Part shown: positions 22,449 through 35,389 of the stretch, one piece after another | Layout: each line of letters opens with the position of its first letter | How positions within the stretch are numbered: position 1 is the first letter of the stretch | Assembly: GCA_964200185.2 (NCBI GenBank) | Contig: CAXNAD020000039.1 | Span: 1 to 37,413 of the forward strand | Direction of reading: 5' to 3' | DNA from: Choristocarpus tenellus KU-1152 | Taxonomy: Eukaryota > Phaeophyceae | Length of the DNA stretch: 37,413 bases | Position numbers and translations under genes: made by a program | The notes under the pieces: model-generated | Told to the model about the DNA's origin: nothing | Database searches by the model: none | The model's input: only the letters and a program-made list of their open reading frames with translations

Positions 22449-25400
22449 CTACTTGCCAACATATGCAACACATGTCCTGTGGCGAGAGGAGTTGGGTCGA
22501 ACCTCAGGTGTCCTAAACCCTGCCTCCAATAGCTCATGGCCCAGGTCAAGGGAGATATACTCCTGAAGGTATGGCTCAGTGCTCTGAGAACATATAAGAG
22601 GACAACAGAAAAGATAAAGGGCTATTGAGGGGGGATGATGAATGAAGAGTGAAAACAGGAATCAATCTCTACACTAAAGTAGGGTTGGGTGCTATGAAGA
22701 TGCAATTTTACCCTTTTGAGTCAAAGCTATGGGTAGTACAAGCTGAAGGCAGGTATGGACACAATGGCGTAAGACCAGACTAGACCATGCTACACTTGAC
22801 ATGAAACGAGCATCACTCTGCTCTGGAGCTATCACCAGTTCAACAATTTTCATGTTTACAGCATGTCCGATATCTGCAATGGCAACAGGGGTTGGGACTA
22901 ACAATTATGGTTATTAGCTAGTAGTAGGAAAGATTAAATTCAAGCACCTGCATCACGTATTCTTGGTAAGCAAAAAACTTTAAAAAGTTATCCAGCCAAG
23001 TCAGGCAATCAAATCCTTAGTGTGATACCATAGGAAATAAGAAGAAAAATAGGTCACAGGTGCCTGTTACGTTTTGTGGTATCACAGTCATTCATCCATC
23101 TAGGGCAACCTTCGAAGTACAGTATAGCTCCCCAGGCATTGTAAGCATGTATGCAAGCACTGATACAAACCAGTGCTTCTCAGGACCCAGGTAAATAGGC
23201 AGGATCATTGGCCTCCTTCCTGATCTGATGTGCTTGGGATACACTCCCTCTATGATTGGTTACAGTGTAATTGACCATCTAACAAGCCAATCAGGCATCA
23301 CTCACAGAAAAACCTCGTGCCTACAGTGTTAAGCCACCTGAACACTAAACAGCTGATGCAAAATAAGTGGCAAGTGGCATTACAACGACAGCAGGTCAAG
23401 ACCCTTTCACACACACACACAGTCAAGCTCTGACTCATGGAGACATGGGACACTTCCACTTCCCAAGATATGTGTGGGGCACAAGGTAGCACATTACCTT
23501 AAAGCCCGCGAAGGCGAACGGATTGGTGGCCAGTCGCTGGAATGCAGGGGACAGAGGGTTCATGTCCTACACTCAAAGGGGCAATCACAAGCAGAAGTGT
23601 GGGGTGCATGGGGTCTTGGATAGAAACAAAATACTTGTGACAAATGCCAACCATGTAGGTTGAAAATTCAGTGGGGGGAGGGGGGTAAGTACTGCAGCTC
23701 TTGTGGTTGGGGATATGCAAACAGTTTGACTAACTGTTGAGTTTAAAGTACGAGAATAGCCTCCTTGAACAACAAGTTGGATGACAATCGTGCCATTCTC
23801 AAGTCAAAAACTACTCCTCAACAACAGAGGGTTGGGTCTGAGGAAATTCATTCCACAGAGTCCATACCCTCAAAATAGTGCTCCATGAACATCTTCTCCC
23901 AATCATTCACTCCTCGAAAAATGCACAGCTCTTCCCATTTTCTGATCAACATGTGTTTTGAGTATGCAAGAATATGCCATTAATATGGAAGTAATTTGCT
24001 GCATTCCAAACTCTGACACAACAACAAAACCTGTTTCCTACAGCACTTACAAATAAACAATCAACCACAGCCCAACTACTGATGTGACCAGCAGACCCTA
24101 TGCTGCAAATGCATACTAAGGTAAAAATGGTAGCATGCAGAATCTTTTCTTTACATAAAATAAAAAAGACCACAACATAACAAGCGCACCATGATCAACA
24201 TCGTAAAGTCTGTGGGATTCAAGAGAGGTAAAACTGGATATCATCCTCTTGCTTAACAGCCGTAGGACAAAATTCCCACAATATCAACACGGAATTGGTT
24301 TCTTCATTCCTTCATAGTAGTAGTAGTACAATTCATCATTTTCTTTGTGCTTTAATTTCTTCCTACTTTCTTTGATGGTAATTTCTTGAAATAGTAATCC
24401 CGAATCAGATAGATGATAACACAATTGCAAAAGGTGCCGCTTAGAAGTAGTACACCACACAAGCACAATTCTTACAACGTGCTCTTTTCATCACAGGAAG
24501 GATTGTGCATGGTCTAAACAATCTGGCAGGTCTGCACTGAATCCACATATAGAGCTGGTATCAAGACCAAGGACAGGAATAGATTGCCCAAAAGGTGGTT
24601 TGGAGGACTTACCATGAACGCAATGGCCCCCCCCGGGCGAAGCAAGCGATATGCCTCTCTGAACACGTTCCTGCTTCAGCATATATCATCCACAGGCAGA
24701 GATGGATAAAACAGTTGCAGAGAGGAAGAGGGGGCAGGGGTGTACACATGCGTAAGACATTTGCCTTGTCAACACCAGATTCGCTTTGTCTGTCTAAGGG
24801 ATATGTACTTGAAGTAATGCTAGGGAAATATAGACTTGTGACATGAACATAGCAATGTATGTATCCAATACCTGATACTTAACCCAAACCCAAACCCACT
24901 GCCAATTACTACAGTCAAATGCTATGTAGTGTATGACCACTAATACCTATTCCTCCCCTTTTCAGAAGTCTAAACCACCACATAAACCTTCACAAACAAA
25001 ACGCCAATAATTATTATATATATTTTTAAGTGGATGCACAAGTCGCCACTGACTGTAACTTACTGGAATATTTGTGCTACAAAACTGGTCAGGCGTCTGA
25101 CAGATCAGGTAAGATGCAGTTGAGGTCACTCTACAACAATACCCTCCAGAACTGCTACGTCACAGTCCAATAGCTCACTCACAACCAGAGGGATATGCCC
25201 ATAGGACGGAGCCAGAACATCCTCTGGGACACACATACACATTCCAGACACACATCTGCACATTCCACTCACCTGGTTGCTTGTGCTGGAAGCTCATGAT
25301 TCACAAGGCATATTGAAACAAGGTCTGCTGAGTTGTCAGCAAGCCCAGTGCCCTCCCCTGCCCCATGGATGTAAGCAACCCTTCCAATTGCTGATGCCTG

Positions 25401-26881
25401 TTCCTCCCTGGTCCTGAGGTTGTACCTTGCCACCGAGAGCATGTGTGGAGAGAGGTCAACCCCAGTGATCTGCCGGGCCTTGCCAAATGTCTGGGCTAGC
25501 TTTAGTGTGGACAGTCCAGTTGAGCATCCAATATCTACAATGTCCCTAACCTCTTTCTGACCCTGCGGAAACATAAAAATGTCAAGGACAGTATGGAAGC
25601 ATTCTTCAGTCAAGAGAGGGAGTACTAAGTTGACTGGGAATGAACTGCAGTGAAGAGGTGGAATCAAAAACGCACCTAAGCATGGACTGTGGTCTTGAAC
25701 TATGATGGGTGCAGTGAGCTTACATCAGCATGACATAGATAAACAATACTAAAAAAAAGGTCCATAACCCATGTGCTGTTCCTGCCTCCCCCCTCCATCA
25801 AATAGTCCAAGCAATCACACCCAAGATGCTGTGCACACACATTGAGCATCTCCCGCATACGTAGATGAAAGTTGCTCCTCAAACGATCATCTCCATCAAT
25901 CTCAAAGTCACTTTTCTTCTCCGTGAAGAGGTTTGCGTGAACAGACAAGGCGCTGGGCTCCACCTCCATGGCTGCCTTCCAGCACAGGTTCCCCTCTGTG
26001 TACGCATGAAAAGGAGCCTTATAGTAATCTGGGGTGGAGTCCCACACCTGCCACGGTGTAGAAAATTTCCGATATACATTTGATAGTTGTGGATCTTTGA
26101 CGGTGCAAGCTGATACCACAGTTCCTTCATCAGTAACATCAATGTTGACTTGGCAGTTTCAAAGACAGTAAAGGGGTTCACAGGGAAGTAGGGATTTCGC
26201 TGACAAGATCAAATCTAATCGAGATATGCACCAGGGAGAACGTTGTGAGCGCGGCTGATCAATTGATCTTCTTTCTACCTCAACTCTCGGAACAACTCAA
26301 ACCAACCCAAGCACAAATATTCCTCTAACAAAAACTCTGAAGCGACAGCGACCCAGAATTAATGGAACGACAAGGTTCCCTCCCCTCCCGAACCTTCCAC
26401 CTGCCTCCATGTTCAGTAGACCATCGTACTCTCCCTGTAGGGCATCGATGTTTCGCTTCATCGAGTCCACGGTATCTGACCACCCAACACCCATCATATC
26501 AGCACGATCAATGATCTTCTTACGGGCCTTGACACAGGCAAAATCAAAGAAAGGCTCGAACTTGAACAGAGAGTTTATGGCAGAGGTTGCAATTCGTAGG
26601 CCAAGGCTGGACCTGTATATTCCAAACGAGGTAGGCGTATTGTCCAACCATAGCGGATGTGTGGGTAATGAATGGCGAGGGATATCGTTCTATGGCTTGC
26701 CTCTTAATGAGGTAAGGAGAGTAAATTTTCGTATTTAAAAAGATTTGAATTTTCTTCACATGCTTATCCGAAGTAGGCAACAAGAAGAGCTGGTTCGATT
26801 CATCGCATCATCCGCTCACCTTTCCTTCAGCTCAAATGCTGCCAAGGACGCTGTGCTTGCGTCATCTTCAGTTGTCTCCAT
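22449..26881 (-). CDS. Class I SAM-dependent methyltransferase, 7 exons
   Basis: Predicted small-molecule or protein methyltransferase; substrate unknown. Exons in transcript order: 26881-26820, 26612-26401, 26148-25841, 25562-25273, 24670-24613, 23566-23498, 22583-22449 (stop TAG), 377 residues. The N-terminal third has the motif DYYKAPFHAYTEGNLCW (cf. YY..PFHAY.EGNL.W in plant and algal relatives) and EVEPSALSVHA. The Rossmann core has SAM motif I VDIGCSTG (203-210), the acidic strand-2 end GVDLSPHML (D230), HELP before the split at 291, and REAYRLLRPGG (295-305). The C-terminus carries DMNPLSPAFQ, FAGFKSTEPYLQEY and a final RHRTCVAYVGK. The start is exon 1 ATG (METTEDDAS); its phase 2 donor fits the exon 2 acceptor, and the exon 2 frame has no usable ATG before a stop. 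The exon 3 acceptor (26149) is the least certain join. Divergent from the PDZ-PUB gene. Confidence 0.93.
23408..23421. repeat. CA dinucleotide run
   Basis: Short CA microsatellite in the last intron of the methyltransferase gene. Comparable runs: TAGTAG at about 24315-24327, GGTGGT at 31379-31396, GT at 32913-32929. Confidence 0.7.
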
Positions 26882-27716
26882 GTGCATACGTGTCCTGAGA
26901 GGGGGAGGTAGGTAGACTTGGCATCACTATCTTGATGCAGTGAATATGCAGGTATGTATATGACGAATAGAGTAGTCGTTGCACGGTAGAGCACACAAAT
27001 AGCAACCACACATCCCCAACTAGAACTGAAAAACGAAAAATGATACCAGGACCTCACTACAAATTACCTTTTCCAAGACGATCTACCTTGGCAACATATT
27101 GACGGGGGACCACCAAGGAAGGAGGTGGTCACATGGAAAGAAGTTAAAGATACCAACAGCATGAGGTACACCCAAGCCCTGGAAGCGAGGGCTGTCAAGC
27201 ACCCCATCCCCAGCGATTTTTCGTTTACTTGCCGACCTACTACTGTTGTACTTTCTTTCTGTATTGATGTTGTCACGTTGATCTTTTTATAATATAAAAA
27301 AAATCAAAAACTGTCTCTCATTCTCCCATTGGCCAATCAATGGTCGGGAGAACTGTATGTGATACCCAATAAATATCCATCAATCCCTTTTCTCATTTCC
27401 TCTTTTGGTTTTGTCTTTTCAGTTGGTATTGATTAGTAATATACAAATACCAGCCCTCCCCCTTTCCTTTCTTCGAACACCCCTTGCACAGTTCTGGAGA
27501 ATTTGCCGTTCGGTTCATCCGCAGTGTTGCAAGTAGTGTGTATCAAGTTAGCCTCGGCTGGGAACTCGGCGACCGAGCGTTTGCCATTGGGAGCGATCAT
27601 ATCTGCAACCTCTTCTTGGTATCCACCCTGAACCGAGACGATTGTTGGTTTTGGTCACCTACTCGGTTTCACGTATCACTGCTGAGCGTCATTGTTGTCG
27701 ATTGTCGTTCCTCACG
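26882..27716. promoter_or_regulatory. Divergent promoter region with palindromic CCAAT sequence
   Basis: 835 bp separate the start codons of the methyltransferase (minus) and PDZ-PUB (plus) genes. ATTGGCCAAT at 27328-27337 is a perfect palindrome holding CCAAT in both orientations, with a further inverted CCAAT (CAATGG) just beside it. A TATAATATAAAAAAAA tract lies at about 27287. Presence is certain; function is inferred from position and known NF-Y binding to CCAAT. Confidence 0.35.
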
Positions 27717-30700
27717 ATGGAAAAGTTTTTTAATCAAGTCAAGGGGGCCTTAAAGATAGGTAGTGACAAGACCACAACCTTCGATGTTACCTTTCATGAG
27801 GCGAAGCTAGGGATGACCTTGTCAGCGGGACCAGATGGACAGGCGGTTGTCACAACTGGTGAGACTTCATTTACACATGATTGTCCTTCGACGCGGTGTT
27901 TATGCCCATCTAGATTCCTTTGACACCCCGTGTTTTCCGCCGTCGCATTAATTTTTGCTGTTTTCTTCTGAGTAAACAGTATTGCCAGGCGGACCAGCAG
28001 CAAAGGGTGGTGTTGCTTGTAATGATGTCATTGCGACTGTCGATGGAACTAATGCTCCCATGTACAATGAGGTCGTCACAGTCGTCGGTGTGCTTGGGCG
28101 ACCGTTGGTAATAGGTTTCTACAGGGAAGGGAAGAAACAGTCCATAGGGGAGGAGAGGGCTGGTGTAAATACAGAATCGAAGAAGCCACTAAGCGCATTG
28201 CAACGGGCGCAGGAGGCAGCCCGGCGCAAGATTGAGGAAAGGCAAACACAGAAGGTTATTCATCTGAATGTTGCGCGCTCGGTCGCTCCCCTCATCTACC
28301 CACTCTTTGCCATTGCGCCCTCTATGCTAACTATGGTTGTCTTGTCAGTGTGAAATTGCGTTGTGTTTATTGCATTTTTTTTCTAAGTAATCTATTCGTA
28401 TTGGCCTCCCGCGGAGGGCCTTTCTTCCCAATCTGTGCCTTTTTACTGACGACTTTCTGCGCAAGAAGTTGGTTCATAAGCTAGAAAAAACTGCGTGCAA
28501 GACATGAACGATTGTATTCAGCTGGCGAGATTGTCGTTCTGTTTGCCCAACAGCCTCATCAGGCACCACCAATGACGGAGGAGGAAAAAGAAGAAAGGCG
28601 AAAAGCAGCCCTTAAGGCGGCCGAGGCCCGGACTAAGAATTGGGATAAGAGATTGCAAAAGGGGAGGCAAGCAACGCAGGCGAAAGCACCTGGCGAGGTG
28701 AGCATCAAATCCCATGGATTCCAAGGTTTCTAGTCACCTCGATAATGACAATCAAAGCTTAGTATGGGGATATATTATTCTACAGCAACCATTGTTTATT
28801 TTTCCCTAATAATGTGATCCAAAATTTCCTCCTCAATAGTGCTTCTTGGCAATCAGGAACGTCTTGTTTTGTTTATCACACTTCAATTCATTATGTGTAG
28901 ACAAAAAATTTGTTTGCAACACTTTCAAGATCCAATATTTTTCATGGCCATAGTTGATTGCATATCAATACTATGTTCTTTTAGTTGTGACCAAAGAATA
29001 TTGTGTAGGAAGCAATGGGAAGTATTACTGGCGATAGCTTTGTGCATGAAATACCCTATTGTAAGACTGCAAGGTGAAAGGCATTTGCTACTGATTTCAC
29101 CATTTGTTTATGCTATTCATTGCGTCCACATTTCTGAAGTTACCAAGACTTTTCAATCCTCTCCTCTTGAGAAAAGCCTAGGTGTTTTTGCTGGCCATAC
29201 TACTGGAAATGCAGCAAAAGTGCGCAAGTTTCTTTTAAATAAACTATTCCAGCCTGTACCATATTTCAGAATATGGTACATGTTGACATGTCAAAGAGTT
29301 GAGAAATAGATTATCAGAACAGTAAAAGCCATGGTTGGCGCAAGAACAAGAACATCCAGTCATGCAATCCAACTGCAGAACTACAACCACAGTTAAATTT
29401 GGTCACCATCCTGTCCTCCAAATACAGAACTTCTTTGGCCGTGCTGTGTACAATGCACTTGAGTCTTCCTGATAATCATCCTTGGCCTATTTTTCGGCTG
29501 TTATTAGTGCTTATTTCATGCCTGATTTTATTGCAGGACATGTAAGATAGCTAATTTATTCGAACCTCTTGTCCCTGTCACTACGTATCTTCCTGTAATA
29601 AATGTCGCCTGACCAGGGTGGGGAAAACAAGTTTACAGCGTCAACCAATGCGGAGACGAAACGAATCGTGGAACTTGCTAAGCAGCAGGAAGCAGCCACA
29701 GCACAACGCATGGGTTACAACCCCTACGAGGCTCGCCTCATGGGTCACACGGTACGATCTCCTGGTGTAGACTGAGTTGGGGGAGTAGGTGTAGGTTTAT
29801 CGGCACATAGTTTTTTGTGAATTGGGACACCTCTCGGTGAAAAGGATGAAGTCACATAGGTTTGGAAATGTCCTGTACCATAGGAGGACTTGTTTGTTTG
29901 CTTCTAAGGCTCCAAGAAAAAAAGAAGTTGCAACTGGTGCTTTGTTCCAAGAGGCACGCCAGAAAGGTTGGACCTACTACACTTTTCATGCACAGGTGTG
30001 TTCACTGTGGTGCTTGCTGGCTTAGCTTTAAAGCATCTAGGGAAAATGTTTGCTCTATGAGAGAGGAATGTGCACTCAGGCGGGCGCACTGTGTGTGGAG
30101 TTGTTGGCAGAGAGTTGAGGGTCATTTGTTTTGTGGTATATGCAAAGGTGTGGTGTGATAATGACAATGCTATTGCTATAGTACTTCACTAGTATTGATA
30201 GTAACATCTCAAGCCTCCTCCTTCTCAGCTAACCGTTCTTTTTCCTTGTGTCAATCTTTTGTTTGACGTGTGTCCCCCACCAGGCCGCAAGAGCCGCCGT
30301 CCAAGGTGCGGGGGGGGGGGAGGGAGGTATTCCCCTAGCAAACCAATCCCAGTCATCTCCTGTACCTTTGGCAGCAGAAGAACCTCCTGCCAGTGTCATT
30401 GATAGGGAGGCAGTGGGTGGAAGGGGGGAGGGGAGAGAGGAAGTTGAAGAGGAGTGGATAGGTCAGGAAGCTGCAATGGCCGAGGGGATTGCTGCTGAGG
30501 TTGAAGAAGCCCTAGGAGGAGTCTTAGCCCAGGTGCAAGTCTGGTAGTGAGACATGGTATATTGCAAGCATTTACGTATGGACTGCATGCAACTAGCTTG
30601 TGTAAACAGTGGTTTGTTGTGGTTGTGCTAATACTCTTATGTATTTCGATTTTCTGGGGACATGGGGTGCTTCAGTGGGTCTGTATGAGTGCTCGCAGTG

Positions 30701-33700
30701 TATCCTCAGTAGGTGTCTGTGATCCAATGACCTACTGCAAACACCATTTTTGTATTGGGATATAGAGTGTGGCCAGAAGAACGTCAGATTGCTGCATTTG
30801 CTACCTTTACTGTTTCTTTTCGCGATTAATTGGTTGGATTTTGTTCTTCACCCTGATGCAGTTGCTGTATCTATCCAGTACCTGAGTACCTCTTCGCTCC
30901 AGCTGTGAAAGTTCAATTTCTAGCAATGAAGGGGGTAACGTTTTGTGTATGTATGCTGGTGGTCCTTCCTGTTGGAAAAAATGTACTCAATGCCTGTTGC
31001 TGCTCTCGCTAGCTCCAAGATTACGATATTACAAGCCTTATCCGATGCCCACAGGAGCACACCGTAGCATTAGTCGCAATTCAGACAATAAGAAAGATGC
31101 TGCAAAACATGGCCACAAAGAGTGGGGAGGACAAGTTCAAGCGGATACGCTTGGGCAATCCCAACTTTCAGGGGAAGGTTGGCTCTGTTGATGGGGGTAT
31201 AGAGGTAAGTGAGTCTGCCACTACCGCCCCACTGCCCGCGTCCCGTTCCCATATTCCCACCCACTCGATAGTCCTCTGAATTGGGTATGTTTTTTTGTTG
31301 TTCTGGTTTTGCGGCCTTTGAGGGCGTTACTTTGGCGTGTTCTTCTGAGTGCTTTACATGTTATGTGGCATGTTGCAGGTGGTGGTGGTGGTGGTGAATG
31401 ATATCCCCAAAGGGTGTGCCGAAATGATGTTTTATGTTAAGAATACTTGTATGTGTTGTGTGTTTTGGGCTTTCGATTGAAGTTAGTTGCCAGCCGTCTA
31501 CGCTTTGGTGGTCGGTCACTGTGCATGTATCTACCAATTGCAGATTGATTACTTTTTGTGAACCTTGGCTTCATGAAAGCCAAGGGTTGCCAAGGGTTGG
31601 AAGGACGAACACCCCACGCTCTCACGTAACTCTTTCTTATTATTATTCTTTTTTCTGGTCCATTGTTGGTTTCAATCAGTGCTCAGGTGATTACGCCATG
31701 ATCGTTGTAAAGGATTGCCATGTATTATTCTATGTAGCATAGCTGAGTCAGCTGTGAGTATTGGGTTTCTTGTCTCACTAGGCTGTACCACCCCCTGAGG
31801 CTGTGCCAGTGAACGGTTGACATCCCAGAGTCACTATCGTCACACCAAGTCGTGTGTCACCTTTTCATGTTAATGCTTCATTTCCAGTGTGAGTCAGTCG
31901 CCTTGGTATGTATCACACTTGTATGTACCTATGTATCTATGTACACGTGGCGCTGGGAAATGGGAAATGGGAAATTTCATGAAGGTAGGGTATAATATTC
32001 ACATGGGAGGGGTTAACGCTGAGTAGAGTCTGTATGGATCTGCGCCACGTCCAGATGTGCGGTACATACAACATGCATATACTTGTCCCAGAACCCTTCC
32101 TCATGGTAGAGAGTCCTCTTTCGTTCTGTCCTGTGGGGTTTATACCTCTGGAACAGGCTGTACCTGCCTGCTATAATACTATTTTTTTTTGTCGACAGTC
32201 TGTTGGGGGGTCGGGGGATCAGTACGACACTATTCATTATACCACCAAAATATTTTATATTTTCCACTGATGGTATATCGCCAATGCTTTATACCGTCGT
32301 AGGTTTCTTTTCGGGTCATACCACTCTGTCAACTCCATCAATTCCATATTTTGCTTCCCCTGGTAACGTAAGTATGCTGTTGCTTGGGGAAGTTGTGATC
32401 TTACTGTTTCCATTTCAAGAATGTTTTTTCTGCTATGTTGGGCGGTCAAGGTCTGTTGGGACTGTTCGTTGGTCTCATCTACCAACAAGGGACAAGGGAC
32501 GTCATGGCGCCTGCATGATGAATCGCCCCGGCCAGGAAGCAATACGGGGACATGAGTAGGGTTGAGGTTTACCCAGTGCTAGAGTACTATGGTGGAAAAA
32601 AAGATGGTATTGTGTGTTGATGCTTTTGCCATCGACGGTATACCTTCTTCTGTCATACCAACCCAACGACCCCCCCCCCTCCATATCTAGTTGGCAGTGA
32701 TCTCTGATTTGTTGAGAAAACCAAACCCACAGCCCGCCCTTGTTCATTCTGGAGTCCTTCGTACACCCCTAAGGCCGTAACAAGCTTTATTTCTCAATTA
32801 TCCCTGTGCAGGTAATGATCGCAGCAGGGTTTGTTCTTCATAGTGAGGAAGAGGCGTGTTTGCAGTATGGCTCTTGTGATCCTCTCCCGTTGCGACTTAG
32901 GTATGTGAATGATGTGTGTGTGTGTGTGTTTTGGGAGTGCTTGGAGGTGTCTTTTGTTTGATGAAGAGAAAGAGAGAGGAGCCTGCTGGAAGTCCGGGTT
33001 TGGTCGGACTGTGGTATAATGCTGTAGTTGTGTATCAATCAGTTGATGAGCTGTTCTGTCTGAGTCAAAGCATCCCAAAGTGAGGTGGCAATGTTGTTCA
33101 GGGTCTGTCTCTGTGATAGTTTTTCTGGTTTGCATCCTTACATCCCTCCATCCTTCGATCTAATGACAAAACATCCATCCACAGGACCTCACATTTTACA
33201 TCCACAGGCCCCTGATGAGGGTTACCTGAATCTAGGCCATGAGGATGGCGTGTCAGGCACCACGTTTCCAAGCCCCTTAAAACAATACGCCCGATATTCA
33301 CCTCCCTCAAGGACACTTTGGCTGCCTCATTTCATTGTGTAGAAGTAAGAGCCCTTCAGGCTTATGCATTTTGTTGCAGGTTGAGGGAATGCAGCACATA
33401 CAGCGGACGTTCTCGAGCTTGCTTTTGTATTTCCTTGTACACGCACATCTACCTGCTGATTTTTCATTTTTTGAATTTATTCAGTAGACATTAAATCTCT
33501 GATTTGGGCAAGGGGGCAACCTTGCATTCATTGCACACGATAGTACTTATTTAATTTTTTGTGTAAGTCTTATTGTCCCTCTGTCATATTTCATTTTGTG
33601 ATGTGTCCACCTCATGTCCTCCTTGGGGAGTGTGTGCTTGAGTACTGTACAATGAATCTCATAGATTGATTTGATTTGTGAGTACACTAAACAGCGTAAT

Positions 33701-33917
33701 CTACACACCTCTCATCCATTATTGCAGGTATGTCCCTTCACGCTTTTTGAAAACCTATCCAAGCTCCTACTGAAATAGGTAAATGTTGAAGTGAAAACAT
33801 TTTTGCATTGATGTGACAAGGTACTTGTCCAAACCTTTGCACGATTGTGTTTGCAGGGTGGCACTGACGAAGTTGAATCAAGCGGAGCAACTCCTTGCAT
33901 CCGGTGGCATGTCTTGA
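27717..33917 (+). CDS. PDZ + VIM-like + PUB domain protein, 8 exons
   Basis: Predicted adaptor of the p97/VCP/Cdc48 ATPase. Exons: 27717-27858, 27980-28254, 28563-28697 (or from 28554, adding PHQ), 29617-29751, 30284-30532, 31013-31204, 32812-32900, 33857-33917 (stop TGA); 425 residues. PDZ domain about 20-105 (EAKLGMTLSAGPDG, GGPAAKGGVACNDVIATVDG). Basic coil to about 138 (RAQEAARRKIEERQ). Residues 151-161, RKAALKAAEAR, fit the VIM consensus R-x5-AA-x2-R of p97 N-domain binders. A segment at about 184-228 ends GYNPYEARLMG. A Glu/Ala-rich linker (229-311) follows, then PUB from about 320 to the C-terminus (TIRKMLQNM, DKFKRIRLGNPNFQGKVG, GGIEVMIAAGF, final helix VALTKLNQAEQLL). PUB domains bind the p97 C-terminal tail. 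The weakest join is the exon 2 donor (GTTATT). Exon 8 was chosen because it completes the phase and the PUB helix. Start: ATG after ctcacg with an immediate conserved-looking N-terminus. Confidence 0.9.
29255..29280. repeat. Perfect 11-bp hairpin
   Basis: TGTACCATATT, a TCAG loop and AATATGGTACA. Lies in intron 3 of the PDZ-PUB gene near the end of an unexplained 157-codon open frame. Possibly a transposon end or a chance palindrome. Confidence 0.6.
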
Positions 33918-35128
33918 GCATTGGTTTTTGTATTTGACACCAAGTTCTTGAAGGTTCCATTGTTGGACCACTTTGTTTCCTTCTGTTTGAGGTACTGCGA
34001 GGACCTGGACTGAGCGGACTCTCGCAGATATTGTGTAGTTATACTGGCTTGGAACGTTTTGGTACCATGCTCTTCATTAATGTACAAGGACTGTTGCTGA
34101 AGGAGGTAGTTGTTTCGTTCACTCTCTTTGTGAATCAGGTCCTGTAAGTTATATTCCAAATTTGGTCATTTGATGGCTTTTTACCGCCAAAGCTCGGCAG
34201 TCTCCCTCTACCTTCTTGCCATTGCACCCAGATGATGACAGATATGCTTCAGCCAGCTTTGCTTATTGGGTACATGTATGCATGGTGTGTATCATAGTTG
34301 CTGCATGACGCCCACGGTGTCATGTCGCTGGTTACCGTTTGAAGTTGAAGTTGAAATTTGCATGTACAAGTGAAAGGTGGGAGGAGAAAGGTCTGTAACC
34401 TCCTTCGCCTCTTGTGCTGACAGGCGTGCTAGTAACTAGCGAGCAAACTAACTTGCAACAGGAATACTTGTAGTTGCTTATTTTATTGTGATGAATAAGT
34501 TTTGAGCGATAGCAGACGTGGAATCAACAAACCTAATTTAGTAACATACCTTCGAAGTATGTACTTTTTATGCATTTTCCGTGTTCTTGAGGTGGTGTTC
34601 TGTGTTTGATGGCCACACGAGTGTATCCTGGCAGTAGGGTCTTCAGTGGTCAAGTAATGCAATGGAGAGACACATCCATAGGTTGTACGTCAAATGAACT
34701 ATATTTGTGAGGCGTAGCGTAGTTGTCATTGTTATTGCTGTTGTTGGTGTGGTGAATTGACTGCCTGTTCATTGCTTCTGTCATCTCCAAAGTATACCCA
34801 ATTGACATGTACAAGTCATGCATTTTTGCTTGGGCCATGTTTGGGGATATCAAAGAATTGGGTTCAGTGCGCGTTCATACAGGGGAACAGGTAGCAAACT
34901 CAAAGATTTCAAGCTAGAGGTGTCAGAAAAGTTACCGCAGGGAGGTATAGAACCCCTTCTTCCCTTCTTCCCCCTGCTCCAAATCATGCCCTCCCCCCAC
35001 AGGATAGCCTTGCGTGGAATGAAGAGCACAAGCCCCCCCCAGAAACACAAATCTCTTTGTCTCTCTCCTGCTGCATAAAGCACAAGGACAAGGGATAACA
35101 GCAGTAGGCTCAAACACTAGTCTAATAA
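33918..35128. other. PDZ-PUB 3' flank, no gene recognised
   Basis: Begins with the probable 3' untranslated region. Minus-strand open frames (33878-34159, 34850-35113) overlap the last coding exon or each other and have no family resemblance. Confidence 0.45.
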
Positions 35129-35389
35129 TTGTGCAAGATTATCAAAAGGAAGAATCTGCTTGAAAGACCGATTGCGGAGCTGCTTCAAGGCAACAACAAT
35201 GGCTCCTTAATGAGCAGTGATATCAAGTGAGTTGCCAAGATGCTTGAGGACAACACTCAGAACATCTCAAGACTTTCGAAGGGCCACAAGAGGCAAAAAA
35301 ATACTAGTGTTATGGATCTGGACATCGGTATAGATAGGTGGAAGGGGAATTCTGACTGCGAAAGTATCAACGCCAACGACTTACGATAA
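35129..35389 (+). pseudogene. Possible gene fragment with internal TGA
   Basis: From TTG (35129) to TAA (35387-35389) the frame is broken only by TGA at 35228-35230. The translation is hydrophilic and protein-like (LLERPIAELLQGNNNG before the stop, KMLEDNTQNISRLSKGHKR after it). No family recognised and no clear splice sites. It could be a decayed gene piece or chance. Confidence 0.25.

Noticed and set aside
26297-26647. Methyltransferase starting at TTG 26647 as one long first exon
   Set aside because: There is no ATG in that frame before an upstream stop. An ATG exon at 26881-26820 with a phase 2 GTGAGC donor fits the CAG acceptor at 26613 exactly.
33185-33229. Alternative last exons of the PDZ-PUB gene behind CAG at 33184 or 33207
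   Set aside because: Both give a short tail with no PUB resemblance, while the exon at 33857 completes the phase and supplies the expected final PUB helix.
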